Shown here in pieces: positions 31,467 to 44,085 of a stretch of 64,000 nucleotides of DNA. This DNA is from Tigriopus japonicus (taxonomy: Eukaryota; Arthropoda; Copepoda; Harpacticoida; Harpacticidae). The stretch covers positions 75,783 to 139,782 of the forward strand of contig JAAGOF010000046.1 in NCBI GenBank assembly GCA_010645155.1, written 5' to 3'. Both the position numbers and the translations under genes were made by a program. Below the pieces are notes generated by a model that was given only the letters and a program-made list of their open reading frames with translations, ran no database searches and was not told where the DNA came from. Numbering within the stretch: position 1 is the first letter of the stretch; each line of letters opens with the position of its first letter.

Positions 31467-32977
31467 CAGTGGTTCTTGTCATGACCAAATCAATGAATCA
31501 CGTAGCTTTAGAGTCAGTCCCATGGGAAATTGAAGAAAAAATGATAAATTCTTACTTTAGATTTTAAAATCTTTGCTCGCCCTTTCATCTACAAAGTCTC
31601 AAATCGAAGTTTTAGCCGAATTTTGTGGTAAATTGCAAATCTATGGCGACATTCGCGAAACTCAGCGGGAATTGGCCTTCTTCATACCTTCTTAGTTACT
31701 CAACCGACATTGGCAAATTGCACTCATCAAAGTGCGAAGAGGGAAAACCAGACTTTTACTCATCCAATATTTGCTTTTTGAGTGACAATGGCACGATATG
31801 TTTGAATTCTAACAACAAAAGCTGGTAAGACATTTCTGAAAGAACCAGACGTGAGAGGTTATGGCTTTAAGATTGTAGTTTTCGCCATTTGGACGAGGAT
31901 TTTAGCAGGTCTTATCGAGTTTTTCGAATTGGGAGGCCTTGCAATTTTTTCTTGCTTTAAAATCGAATTGGTCCAATTGAATTTCCATTTGCTCTTCAAT
32001 GTGTGTCTAAAAAAGAATACCTAAGTGTCTTGTTCAAACATTCTAATTTATTTTTTTGCTTATTTATTCTACTTCCCTTAAAGTTTAAACTACATTTTAA
32101 GTGTCAGACGTCAAGAAAATTGCCAGCAAGCACTGTTGAATAAGTTTTGATAATGAGACCAAACTTTGGAAAGCAAGATCCAAGAAACTTAAACGATGAG
32201 CCTGGCTATGACTTGAATTTGTCAAGTAATACCCAAATAATTTGTGCCTTCAAAAAATACAAGTCAACTTTTCAATCCCTTCCTTTTAATGTTAATAAGC
32301 TTTTGCATTGCCTTTGCTTCAAGGATTATTTAGGACGTGAAAGGATTACATTTTTTTGCAAGAAATTTGGAGTTGCTAAAGTGGCCTCAACCATAGACCA
32401 CATAATGGCTAGACCTCGCTCCGTGCGAGAAAATTGTGGACATCTTTGCTTCATCAGCTGGAACATTACACTACACCAGCGTTGGCAGGTCCCAAGGAGG
32501 GCTCGCGGCCAAATTCAAGATCAAAAGTTGCCTTTTGGCGGCCAAAAATGAGAAAAAGTTGCCACTTGGCAGTCATTTTTTTTTAAATTTCCGCATCATT
32601 GTTGTATTGAAAAAAAAATTGAAATGTAAGGAGCACTGTTCAAGGATTTTTTAAAAGTCTGTACATTTTTTTAAGTGCGTGCAAGTAAACCAGTTCAAGA
32701 GAACGAAGCGTCAACTTGGCACTAAAGACAATTGACACTAACGTGAATCCTTAGGTGCTAGGATTGCAGAGTTGATCCTCCCCCGCCCATTAAGGCCGGT
32801 ATTGACCCAATTTTGCCGATAGGCAACATTGTGTGTCTGTAAATCGGAAATGCTAAGTGCATAGGGTTTCGCCTTTATTTTTAAAACAAAATTGTTTAAC
32901 AATCAAAATCCATTCTATTTAGTGCATGTCTGCTTTTGGTTTTGGTAGGCATAGCTGAATCTGCTGATGGAATGAAT
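31467..32977. other. Spacer
   Basis: Open frames 31625-31828 and 32147-32551 have no recognised domain. The last ~80 bases (from about 32915, GTGCATGTCTGCTTTTGG) belong to the same hAT family as the element at 68-395. Confidence 0.4.
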
Positions 32978-33682
32978 TAGTGATGTGACTTGGGCAAGTA
33001 ATGAGTCATCACAGACACCCCAAGCACAAGTTGTTGACAAGCATTACTTGGGCAATACACCAATACACTTCCCAAGCTCAAGGAACATTGGAAGATGCAG
33101 TTGCCGGCAGTTGCTCTTGGAAGATTTCAGATGCTTGCAGTGTGACTTAGAAGAAAAGAATGTCAAGTTGCATTTTCAAGGATCTTTTGACCTTAATAAT
33201 CTAGCAATAAGCAGTGGAAGTGAAACAAAAAATATTTCAATTTGGATAGCATTTGCAAAACCATGGTTTTTTGTTTCGGCTCTAGGCCACACATGAATGC
33301 ACTTTTGAGGCTAATCAAGACCGAGATTTAGAAGTCAAACTTCCAGAACAATCTCGTTTACTCAGAGTTGCCGGCATGAAAAAGTAAAATGCCAAATCTT
33401 TTTTTTGTATTCTCGAAATATTTTGCATTTCCCCATGTGAGTGAATTGAAGTGTGTAATTTTCTTAAAAATACATCCTTTCAAAGGTATGGGCCCTATTT
33501 AGCTGAATCAGCCTGGTTTAGTGAAATTCGGATGGCAAGTTTATTCTTCGTTCATAGCAAATTTGGCAAACCTGTTAGTTGGGAAAAGTACTTGTACAAA
33601 CACCCAAGCTATGCCAAGCTTCAGCAAGCCCAAGCACTGTGCCAGTACAGCTTGCCCAATCTCTTGTTTGCCCCCATCACTA
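32978..33682 (+). mobile_element. hAT element, 705 bp, forward copy
   Basis: It begins TAGTGATGTGACTTGGGCAA and ends ...CCCCCATCACTA, with the duplication GAATGAAT at 32970-32977 and 33683-33690. It is inserted in a remnant of the CCGAAA-rich hAT family: flanking sequence 33691-33790 is the reverse of 312-380. It carries a ~100-codon open frame (MTWASNESSQTPQAQVVDKH...). The stretch CRQLLLEDFRCLQCDLEEKN is also preserved in the second copy. No hAT catalytic motif is visible. Confidence 0.88.
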
Positions 33683-33918
33683 GAATGAATGCGCTTTCGG
33701 CCGAAATTACAGCCAAAATTTCGATTTCGGTTTCAGTTATGCTTCATAAACCAAAAGCAGACAGGCACATTTCGACAGGTTTCTGGCGGTTTTTACATGA
33801 AAATCGTGAAATTTGGCGTTTTTAAATTGGAGTTAAAGGATTAGTTGAAACACAATTTGTCACGCTGATTCTAGGAGGATTCAGCGTTTTTTGGTTCACT
33901 CCTCAAGAGAGTTCAAAG

Positions 33919-34635
33919 TAGTGATGGGAGGCAAACAGGAGCTTGGGCAAGCGGTCCGGTACAGTACCTTGGACTTGCCGAAACTTGGGTCTACTTAGGT
34001 GCCTGTACAAGTATTTTTCCCACCTTACAGGTTTGCCAAATTTGCTAGGAATGAAGACTAAACCTTCGGCATCAAAATTTCAATTAACCAGAAAGTTTCA
34101 GCGAAATAGGGCCCATGCCCTTGTTAGGATGGATTTTTAGATGAAAATACACAATTCAAAGCTTTTGTATCGAGAAATGCAAAAGCTTTTGAGAATATTT
34201 CAAAAAAAAAAAGAGTTGGCATCTTATATTTTTTTCTAGCAACTCTGAGTGACCGAGCTTGTTCCCGAGTGTGACTGTTAAATCTCATCCTTGATTGGCC
34301 CGAAAAGTGTATTCATGTGTGGCTTAGAACGGAAACTAAAGAAAAAACATGGTTTTGCAAATGCTATCCAAATCAAAATATTTTTTGTTTCACTTCCACT
34401 GCTTATTGCTAAATTATTAAGGTCAAAAGATCCTTGAAAATGCAACTTGACATTCTTTTCTTCTAAGTCACACTGCAAGCATCTGAAATCTTCCAAGAGC
34501 AACTGCCGGCAACTGCATCTTCCAATGTTCCTTGAGCTTGGGAAGTGTATTGGTGTATTGCCCAAGTAATGCTTGTCAACAACTTGTGCTTGGGGTGTCT
34601 GTGATGACTCATTACTTGCCCAAGTCACATCACTA
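33919..34635 (-). mobile_element. hAT element, 717 bp, reverse copy
   Basis: The same family as 32978-33682 in the opposite orientation, with its own target duplication GTTCAAAG at 33911-33918 and 34636-34643. The two frames differ by only a few residues over 100 codons, so the copies are recent. Independent duplications show two separate insertions, not one inverted duplication. Confidence 0.9.
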
Positions 34636-35054
34636 GTTCAAAGTCATAAAAAATAGTGTGACCAGTTTTTTACTTACGTGGCAATCTCTTTCAATACCAT
34701 CTTTTTACATTGGTGCCTGCTGTTTCAGCCAAAGAACCAAAAGTAGCTTCTATATGAGAGAAGAGAGTGTCAGATTGTCGAAACCACCCTATTAGGAAGG
34801 ATGGAGATTTTGAGCAAACAAAATATTCTTTTGAAGCACAAAATAAAAAATAATCAAAATATGCTGAAGTGGTAAATGAAATGTGCCGGCATGGTAAATA
34901 ACAAATAACATGTTTTGGGATGGAAAGTAAAATTTGCTGAAGTGATAAATCCAAATGGCAAGGAAAATGAAAAACAGTAAATAATTGCAAAACAAATTTG
35001 ATTTGCATGTTTGTGACAAAGCTATTTGATTGACTTTTTTTAGTCAAGTTTGAA

Positions 35055-35460
35055 AAAATATGTTTATTGACCGCCTTCTCCTTTTATGAGACTTCCTCCA
35101 AGCCCAAAGAGGTCAGGTCCAAAATATTATTCACCTACAACTTACTTTATTACCCTACCAATCACTTTATTGCCCTATGAATGCATCATGCCTTTACAAA
35201 TACATCTCAGACGCACAATTACTTGCACGTCTGAGGCCCCCGTCTCATTGACGGGAAACGGAAGTCCCAAAAAGGATAAGTTGGTCAACAAAATACCATA
35301 TGCACCCACAAAGGAAGGGAGTAATGGCCAAAATCCGACATCACTCGTTTCATTTTAATTGACGCCTCTCGGGCTGACGCCCTCGGGCCGCCAATAAAAT
35401 GAAACTCCCTCCGCCGGATTTTGGCCATTACTCCCTTCCTTTGCAGGTGCATAAATACTA
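35055..35460. repeat. Family R, left copy
   Basis: The reverse complement of 40606-41195, sharing TTTATTGACCGCCTTCTCC, GTCAGGTCCAAAATATTATT and the small hairpin element at its right. It is shorter than the 40.6 kb copy, lacking about 180 bp between GTCTCATTGACGGG and GGAAGTCCC. Class unknown. Confidence 0.7.
35304..35456. mobile_element. Small hairpin MITE (left copy)
   Basis: The arms ATGCACCCACAAAGGAAGGG (then AGTAATGGCCAAAATCC) and the reversed ATGCACCTGCAAAGGAAGGG are inverted repeats of about 40 bp; the interior is also imperfectly palindromic around AATAAAATGAAAC. A second copy is at 40611-40763. Confidence 0.7.
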
Positions 35461-35934
35461 TTTCTTTCTTTTCTTCATGAAACGTTGTTTTTTGATAAAG
35501 CATGTAAAATGGCACAAATCGACAAAACAGTAGCATAGGAAATGGAAGAAACGGCAAAGAAAACAAAACTTTGCTAAAAGGTTAAAGAATAGAAAATTGA
35601 TAAATATATTTGCCACTTACGAAAGTACTCTTTTTCGGCATGAAAAATCTTACTTGCCTGAAAGTTGCACACTCCTGATCCATTGTTTTGAATATGGTGG
35701 TGGTTTACTTAATTTTCTGTTTTCTTATTTGGTCGTACTGATAGCTGTTTGAGTCAAATTTCTTATTAGTTCAAAATTAGTTAATTCTAATTGTGAGCAA
35801 ACGCGTTGAAAAGGGTGTTGCTTTCAACTTTATCAACCCAAAGGATGAATCCGACCCAATGATTAAGTTCAACTACGCTAAGTTTATCAATGAAAGGTTG
35901 ATAAATGATAAACCTGGTCTAGAATAAATGCATA

Positions 35935-36928
35935 ACAAAGAAACTTGAATCTGGCGTTTTCTGGCGTTTTATGACTGGTTAATCTGGCGTTTTTTGTCTC
36001 CAATTACCTGGCAGCCCTGCTCTCTTATAGTATCATAAGATTTTAATATGAGAATGTATAAATGATGATTATTATAAGCACTACTTTTGGTTGTTTTATA
36101 AGCACTACTTTTGGTTGTTTATCTGAAATTGCAGGAAAGTTAACATAAAAAAGAGAAAAACGAAAGAGATGGGCCAAAAATGGTCACATTATTTTTTGTA
36201 ACTAATACTGTAACTTTGAGCTCTGTTATGCTGATTTCTGCTAGAACAGTGTGACAGTACTGTATTTCTACAAATCTTGTAAATCAAAGACAATGCGCCA
36301 AATTTCACGATTTTCAGTTAAATACCGCCAGAAACTTGTCAAAATGTTCTTCCCCGCCAAACAGAAATTTCCCAACGCCAGACTGTAACGTAAACCGCCA
36401 GAATACCGCCAGATTTTTCCGTCCCGCCAAATAAAAAATCTCACCGCCAGACGAGGCCTCAAACCGCCAGATACACCAAAATCTGGCGGGCCAAACCGCC
36501 ATCTGGCAGCCTTGTAAGAGAGTGCTGGGCCGTTGAAACTAGTATTGGTAAGCTTGAACATTTTAACAAATAGAAGATGCTTTTCAAACTGAAAAAGGGG
36601 CAAGCAAAATGCACTAAATTTGAAAAAATGTGTTGGCATTGTAAAGAAAGCGTGTTGGGATGAAAAAATGCTTGAATGGTAAACAAAGTGTATTGGAATG
36701 CCAAATCAATTTATTGCAGTGACAAACTCAAATGTCAAAGAAACTCATGGTATTGCGGACGATCCTCAGATGGTCCATGAATACTTGTACAGGGCGGCTG
36801 GTTTTTAAGGAAAAACAAAAAGGTTAAAAAAATACGATTTTGCGTGTCTGCTGGCTGAAACATGGCTGATGAAGTGCAAGAAATGCCAAAAAATCAAACT
36901 TTGTAAATATATGGGTAAAAGATGAAAT

Positions 36929-37020
<92 letters not shown>

Positions 37021-37455
37021 TAATACACAAAGTTTCCAAATATTTCAACTACTTACAAAAGCACATTTTTAGGGTACAAAACCTTTTGAAAGGTTTACAC
37101 TCATGATTATTGGCTTGAATATGATGGTGGTTTGCTTTATCTGTGTCTTATTTGGTCTTACTGATAAACTCAAATTCAAAGTCTCATTCTATCTAAATGA
37201 GAGCAAATGTGTGCGAAAAATGTGTCTTATTAAATGTATCAACCCAAAGGATGCTTGATAAGTTCAACTCAGCTATCTTTATTGATGAAAGGTTAGTACA
37301 TGATATGTCTCTTTTAGAACAAATGCATAATGAAGGAACTAGAATCAGGCGTTATTCTGGCGTTTTTTGAAAAAAATCTGGCGGCGAATTTCGATATCTG
37401 GCGTTTTTGACAGGTTGATCTGGCGTTTTTGGTCTCCAATTACCTGGCAGCCCTG
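35935..37455. mobile_element. Cluster of CGCCAG-rich hAT-like remnants
   Basis: Three segments carry repeated TCTGGCGTTTT or its complement: 35945-36020, 36290-36514 and 37345-37455. Each ends in CTGGCAGCCCTG or CTGGCAGCCTTG, a CAGGGCTGCCAG-type hAT terminus. About 0.8-1 kb preceding the first and third (35600-35945 and 37030-37345) are direct repeats of roughly 75% identity. Left termini were not located. Confidence 0.55.
36930..37018 (+). repeat. (ATC)n microsatellite
   Basis: About 29 uninterrupted ATC triplets. Confidence 0.98.
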
Positions 37456-40400
37456 TTGCCCATGACCATAACCTCTTTCTTTGTTTTAAAATCCGTCAAT
37501 GGTTACGGAATTTCGTAAACTTTTGTTAAGCATTGCATTCTACTGTAAAATTTGCTTCTTAACCAACCTTGAAGGCAAAGTATGTTACTTGGAGAATCTC
37601 TTTGAGCAAAATGAAGACCGGGAATGTAATGACTTTGAAAGGTGCTAAAAATTGTATGTACGCTTGGACAGAGTAGAATATACAGTAAATTGAATATGAC
37701 ACCTTGAAAACTTCATCTACAAAAGCTAAATAGCTTTAATTGATACCAAAACTAAATTTTGAAGAAGTCGTAGAGCATATTCTAAATAGGAACAAAATTG
37801 TCGTTTCCATTTGAAAAATCTAGAACGTTTTTCACCATTCCGTGTCCTCATTTTGTGATGTCTCGTTTGAATAATCTTAAGTAAGAGAGGGCTTTCACTG
37901 AAATAATTCAGTTTATTTTAAACACTTGCAGGGCCACAAACAAACATTTTACGTGTAATCGGGGATTCTGAATCTATTCGTGACAAATGGAGAATGGAAA
38001 AATAGTCTGCCAAACTTCAAAAATATCTTAGGTCAATATTAGTATGCTCATTGTTTATTTTTTGGACTGTGTCACAAACGTTTTTTCCCTCGATATTTCT
38101 CTTTATTCCAGGAATATAAGTGATTAACAGGCGGTCTTTAAAGATTTTCAGGACATTGCGCATTTGTCCAAATATAAACTTATTAGTCATCTTGATGATA
38201 TTGTTTTCTTAAAGCAACGCTGATCAGCATTTACATGATTTCTAAGCTTCTTAAAGATGTAAAATCTTTCGTACCCCTACGAAACTTTGCATTTGCAACC
38301 ATGTTAAGGCTGGCCGTTTTCTAAATCTTGTACAAATACCCTTTAAGTTTTAAAGTATGAAGAAATGATAAAACTTGGACGTTTTCCCACCTAGTCTCAT
38401 GGTGGCTTCATGATTCATTCCCAATGAATGGCTTCAAGGCTACTACTTTTTGTGCCTTTGTCATTGGGAACATCTAACTGTGAGTGTAAAAACCGAAACG
38501 TTATGGATCACCCGCATATTTTGCCTCCAGTCCTCTTATGTACTTTGTACGAAATGAAGGACAAGACTAGTTGTTCAAGTAGTGAATAAATCATCGTAAC
38601 TAGATTATTGAGCTTGACACATCAGTGAAAAAATGCCTTCACGACGGAGATAATTAGGGTCTTCCTCTACCAATGTTGGTCACAACCACCAATCATTGAG
38701 TCTTTGTGGTTGTTGGAAGGAATGCCACATCGCAATGAGCTATGAAAATCCATACCCACAAGAATGTTGCTAAAAATTGCCTTAGAATTTGACAACATTG
38801 GAACTTGCCACCATTTCTACTCGAAAACAAATTACAGAGTTCAACTCGCATTGTTTATTTATGATCAACTTCAATGACCCTTCTATGACAAAATGTCACT
38901 ACTTTACAAGAAAAGCGAACCTTGCAGCATGAAGAAAGGCATCATGGCCTCAAACATATTCAATCGAATATTCAAGAGCAATATTTTTTTTCATCTAAAA
39001 CATGAATGGTAATTGTAGAGCCCAGCAAAAAATATGTAAAACATTGGTTCTAGGGTAGTGATCACATCATTTTAGTCCCACAAGCTCGGTTTCTCTCCTT
39101 GAACAGCGTTTCGCCAGTCGAATCACCGTTCAATTGGTTGCTGAGGACCGAGTTTTTGGCTGAGTCAGTGACGAGAAGCCTTGGCTGTGCCTCTTCATGA
39201 CCTTACTCCCGAAAGATCAGAGGTAGAGCCATCATCCTTGAGTGCCCTCCAACTCAATCTAAGGTCGTGGATGGCGTGAGCCTTGTTCCACCTTCACTCA
39301 CTTAAACCTACACACCCACACCCAGAGTAGGAGTAGGAGTGGTATTAGTAGTACACATCCATTGACTGACTGAGCGAGAGTGAATCTCACTCCGCTCTCA
39401 CTTCAGAAGGTCGGCGTTGAAAGCGGCTTTTGGCCTTCCCAATTCGTTCGTTCGTTCGTTCGTCCATCGAAGGAAAGAACGAACGTAAGAAGAACGAGAG
39501 ATTCTTGGTAAGGAAATGGACCAAATTTGGTTGGGACACGGGAGACAGTGACACCAGGAGACTCACGGAGCCGACCAGTGATGGGAAACCTCGAGAGGAG
39601 AGATCTCAGAGAAGAAGAACGAATTTGCTTAAGGACACTGACAATGGTGCATATTGAGTCTGTCTTGGGTGAGCGCGGCTAGAGTGAACAGGTGGAATTG
39701 GGAACACTATTACACGCTCCATTGTGCCCTCCTCTCAAGTAGTAAAAGTGGAAGTGAATTGGAACAGAAAGATGCTGCCCAATGACAGCTTCATGTATAT
39801 CATGTGAATAGACTTCTCGGTCATTACCATGACTTTATCACAATGTTAAACTAGCCGTTATTGGAGCTAAATTCCGACTGCCAAACAAACTTCAGGTAAG
39901 AGCTCATTAAGAGAACTTTCCTCCAAGTGTGTCGATAGGCAATTCACCTTTGTCCCCAATCAATAGTCGATATTGCGGGAAGTGAAAACTCCTCCTTGCC
40001 AAATTGGGACGAGAATTCAATTTGGCTATGATGAAAAACCTCTGAGAATTGAAACAAAGCTAGAAGGCTTTTCGGTGTATAAAGTAGTACCCTGCCAAAA
40101 ACTGAAAACTAGGTTGAAGAACATTAATCTTGTTTTGCAACATTGAACGGAACGGCAACAACAGAACCCAATCTTAAGATTTCTCAGATCCTTTTCTCAG
40201 GTGACCAAGAGTGGATTTAAAGGTATTGCTAGCCAAGATTTATGAGACATGACAAAATGGAATTCACGACCAAGGCCGCTCTAATATCAGAAGCCACTTT
40301 GGAGGCGTCGGTATTTCAGTTTGTTTGTTGATTATGATGTGTCATAATATGATCTTGATGAGGCAAGAAAGACGGCACACCTGCAGTGATCGAAGTACTT

Positions 40401-40605
40401 TTTGATTGGAAGGCTAGGATTCGCTATTTGTTCATGACAAAAATATATCTGAGTACTCCGACTAATTGCTCTAATAAGAAGTGTGCCGACCTCCTTCAGA
40501 GATTGAACGTCAGGACTTGATTCCTCACTATGGAAATATTAGGGAAGGGTCTAAACTTGCATCGGACGACCAACTGCGCCGTTTAAACCACTACGATAAA
40601 TACTA
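37456..40605. other. Spacer, no gene established
   Basis: No repeat element recognised. The stretch 39090-39660 is less AT-rich and has TTCGTTCGTTCGTTCG and GAGTAGGAGTAGGAG runs; it could be a promoter or 5' leader of a downstream gene, but nothing shows this directly. Confidence 0.4.
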
Positions 40606-41195
40606 TTTATGCACCTGCAAAGGAGGGGAGTAATGGCCAAAATCCAGCGGATGGAGGTTCATTTTATTGGCGACCCGAGGGCGTCAGCCTGAGGGGTGTC
40701 AATTAAAATGAAATGAGTGATGTCGAATCTTGGCCATTACTCCCTTCATTTGTGGGTGCATATGATATTTTGTTGACAGACTTATCCGTTTTGGGACTTC
40801 CATTACAATTTTTCAAACCTGAAAATCAGTTTAATAATGGATATTTGTACTATCCATATAGCATGCTTTGCCTACTCAATACCAGTTTTAGGAGCCAGCT
40901 CTGTTCACCTCAAGTACATCAGTTGGTGTGTTGGCTACTCAGTGCCTTAGTATAAAAGCCTACCACGACTACTTCATTGGATCATTCCCCGTCAATGAGA
41001 TGGGGCTTCAGTCATTCAAGTAATTGTGCGTTTGAGATGTATTTGTAAAGACGTGATTCACTCATAGGGCAATAAAGTATTTGGTAGGATAATGCAATGA
41101 TTTGTAGGGCAATAAAGTAAGTTGTAGGGAAATAATATTTTGGACCTGACCTCTTCAGTCTTGGAGGAAGTCTCATAACAGGAGAAGGCGGTCAA
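40606..41195. repeat. Family R, right copy (inverted relative to 35055-35460)
   Basis: The longer copy. It contains the small hairpin element, then about 230 bp of which most is absent from the left copy, then the segment with GGGCAATAAAGTAAGTTGTA and GGAGAAGGCGGTCAATAAA. Confidence 0.7.
40611..40763. mobile_element. Small hairpin MITE (right copy)
   Basis: Inverted arms TTATGCACCTGCAAAGGA and, reversed, ATATGCACCCACAAATGA, continuing through GAGTAATGGCCAA. The same element as 35304-35456 in opposite orientation. Confidence 0.7.
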
Positions 41196-41280
41196 TAAAC
41201 TGGTTTGTAATCAATTCCAAGGAAACTGTTCTACTGATCAGTTGCAATATAGAATAATATAGAAAGCAATGCATCCATGG

Positions 41281-41610
41281 GCTCTGTCCTAACCCAGGCT
41301 TTGAGATCAATTGTAGCGATCGTAGAGGTTTTACGTGCATTCTGAGAGCACCTCCAAATCCAAGGGAATCGAGGCTAGTTTGATCAATGAAGTCCTCCTC
41401 TCTTCTTTATCGGGATACTTCATTGTTTAATTTGTTACCAAGTAGTCTTCGTCGGGAATATGTGGGAGCTGATCCTCTAACAGCATTTAAGGCAGGATTG
41501 GACAAATTTTTAAATACTGTTCCTGACCAACCCACTATTCAAGTGTTGTACAGATCTGCCAACAGTAACTCATTAGTAGATCAAATTTCATATCTTTCAA
41601 TATTTCTATA
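41281..41610 (+). mobile_element. LINE 3' fragment with ORF2 C-terminus
   Basis: The frame from 41387 reads MKSSSLLYRDTSLFNLLPSS...FKAGLDKFLNTVPDQPTIQ... and ends with a short Ser/Asn segment. This is the C-terminal domain missing from copy 1. The 3'UTR start TAACTCATTAGTAGATC follows at about 41566. It is truncated at both ends. Confidence 0.8.
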
Positions 41611-43814
41611 TTTCAATTTTATAAAAAAAAATTTGACGGATTGAAGTAGCACCAACTGATCGAGTGCAAGCTTTGCTCGATCGTTTTTTTTTTTGACCAT
41701 AATATTACGATTCTTGAATTGTTCTTCTTCACCTAGCTACAATTCAAAGAATCTCAGTTTAAGGGGAAATCGTTTTGTTTTCAAAATACTTTCAAGAGAT
41801 CTAGTCGAAAATTTGACTGGGTTTTTGGTTCATTATTTTGACTCTTCGGCTCAAACACTTCAAAATGAAATACCTCAAGGAATTTACGCAATCAGCACCA
41901 GTTTTGTAAACGCCAAGCTTAAAATCCTGCCTATTTATTAATCTTGTACAATCTCTGATCGTGATTGCGTTTCTTCCTCGTTCTACTTGTTTCTGTCCCT
42001 CGGCGCGTCATTTGCCAACAAATAAATGAAAGAAGAAAGAACGAGTTCCTCTTGTGACATGTCAAGTGACACCAAGTGGCGTCACTTCCAGTGGAATCAT
42101 CGTACCATTGTGAAGATTGATCGATCAAATTTCCAAAGTACGTGGAAGAAAAGTTCAATATGATGGTCGGATTGAATGGCTGTTTTTGCCTTCCAAGTTT
42201 GTTTCCGAAATATTAGCTCCACTTCAAAATTAGGGCCTGCCAAATCATATTCATTATCTGAATCCTTTGACCTCTTTTAAATTCGTCTGTTTTTGATGTG
42301 GGTGTAATCATTTCTTATGCATAAGAAAAGTTACTTCTTTTTGACCTCTAGTATCCTGAAGTCCATTAATTTGAGCCAGTCTCATAAATTGGTTTCGTGA
42401 TTTTGATTCTCACCTTCAAAGGTTGAGGCTTCCTTGTCATTCCAGCCTTAACCTTCACGGCAATGCCAATATTAGCCAAAACTTCAAGTAACTCGTGTAA
42501 ATGCAAGGTTCATTGGTGTAGATTTTTGTACCGCTTGTGAAAATGGCGAATTTTTTGAGACACCAGGGTTAAAACAGGGACACAGAGGTTACTGAAATCA
42601 ATTCATCAATTGGATCGTCATATCTGATTGTTTACAATAGAATTGAATTACAGTTATATTTTCACGAGTGAAAAACATAAGTATGTGAGAAAAAGTCGAG
42701 ACTTGATAAGCAATGGGATTCCCTTTGAATGAATAATTCATAAAATAATGTGTACATTTGATATTTATGGTCTACCAACGCGATACCTTTGGTAGATCTG
42801 GACAACCTTTGAATCTTGAAAGATGGGTTGTTCATGAATGTCATGTAAGAATTTGTAAAAATCTGCTAAAGGATCAGAATATACATACGTAACCTTGGCG
42901 AAGAGTTGGGTCAACAAATTGAACGAGGGAGCCCAATAAAGAAGAGAATAGGACGTAATTGTTAGAGAAATGTTTCACACTGGATGTTATCATTTCTTTC
43001 AAGGTGTGAAAGATTTTGTTGTTTTCATGTCAAGCTTGTTTTGATCCGTTGATTTATGGAACTCAAAAAGATACAAGGTGATCTAACCTTTTGCTTTTGG
43101 TCCACGACTGGATGGTTTCAAATTTCTTCCCCTGCAAATCCGAACTGCGACAAAAAGATAGGCCTTAAACTCTGGAATCCATCTCATGATTTACACTTCC
43201 CTCAGATTTTCTTGTTTTTTGAAACTTAGTTTGTTGTTTAACTCTATCCAAATGTACTCTGTTGTATTATTTTTCCGACCAGTACATACAATCGTAAGAG
43301 CGTAAACATTCATCTAAGGCTTGACTAGATCGTTGGAGCCCTATTGATTCGATTGGAACGCTCCTCTTCTTTTTCTTTTAGCTAGTGTTTGAAGTGCAAA
43401 TTGGGTAAATATACCAACGAGCTCCGGAACTTCTTCATCTTGGTATGGCTCAGTTTGGGACTTTTTTACTTCCTGACGTGTCGAAGTTTTTCTTCTTTAA
43501 GTTCATTTGTCTGTAGAAAAGTAGGTTCTCCACGTATGCCGTATAACGTATTTAGGACAGCCAAATTAGAAAAAAGTTCGAAATTCGTCCAGAGAAGGCT
43601 GATTGTACTGACTGAGAATAGACCTCTCATCGTTCATCTTTGTCGTAAAGCGACTCTTCTTTTTCCTAACAACGACGGAAAAAGTATGTTCCTTGAACTT
43701 TTCAACTCAAGTAATACATCGTAAAGGTTTTGGATATCCTCAATGTACAATGAGGTTGAGGAAGAAAAGGTTTATGAAGTCAAATTAAGGATAGTATACT
43801 GGTAAAGAGATTAG
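41611..43814. other. Spacer, no gene established
   Basis: The frame at 43389-43724 (111 codons, no ATG at its start) has a hydrophobic patch but no recognised domain. Nothing else seen. Confidence 0.4.
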
Positions 43815-44085
43815 TAGGGCTCGGATAATGTTGCTAAATGCAACTTGCACAAAAAAATGCAACTTTTCAACATTTTAATCAAAATTAGCATTTATTTTTA
43901 TTTTTTTTCAAAACAAACAGCAACGTTTTTTGCCTCGATCACTGAAATTTTGTGGGATTTTGCTCGAAAAATATATTTTACATGTAATTTTTCCAGATCT
44001 TTTCAAAGAATTGTTGGTATTTTAAAAGTCTTAGAGTATTTGGAATTTTTGATGCAAGATGCATTTTGCACTTTTTCCGAGCCCT
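43815..44085. mobile_element. Probable hAT-like MITE (~270 bp)
   Basis: TAGGGCTCGGATAATG at the left and TTTTTCCGAGCCCT at the right form inverted ends, with a GCACTTTTT-type subterminal region as in other hAT elements here. The flanks do not give a convincing 8-bp duplication, so boundaries are approximate. Confidence 0.5.

Noticed and set aside
39430..39657. 75-codon basic open frame as a gene
   Set aside because: No ATG at its start, and composition driven by GAA/CGT-rich low-complexity sequence; at most a 5' leader.
43389..43724. 111-codon frame with a hydrophobic segment
   Set aside because: No ATG at the beginning, no recognised domain and no splice context.
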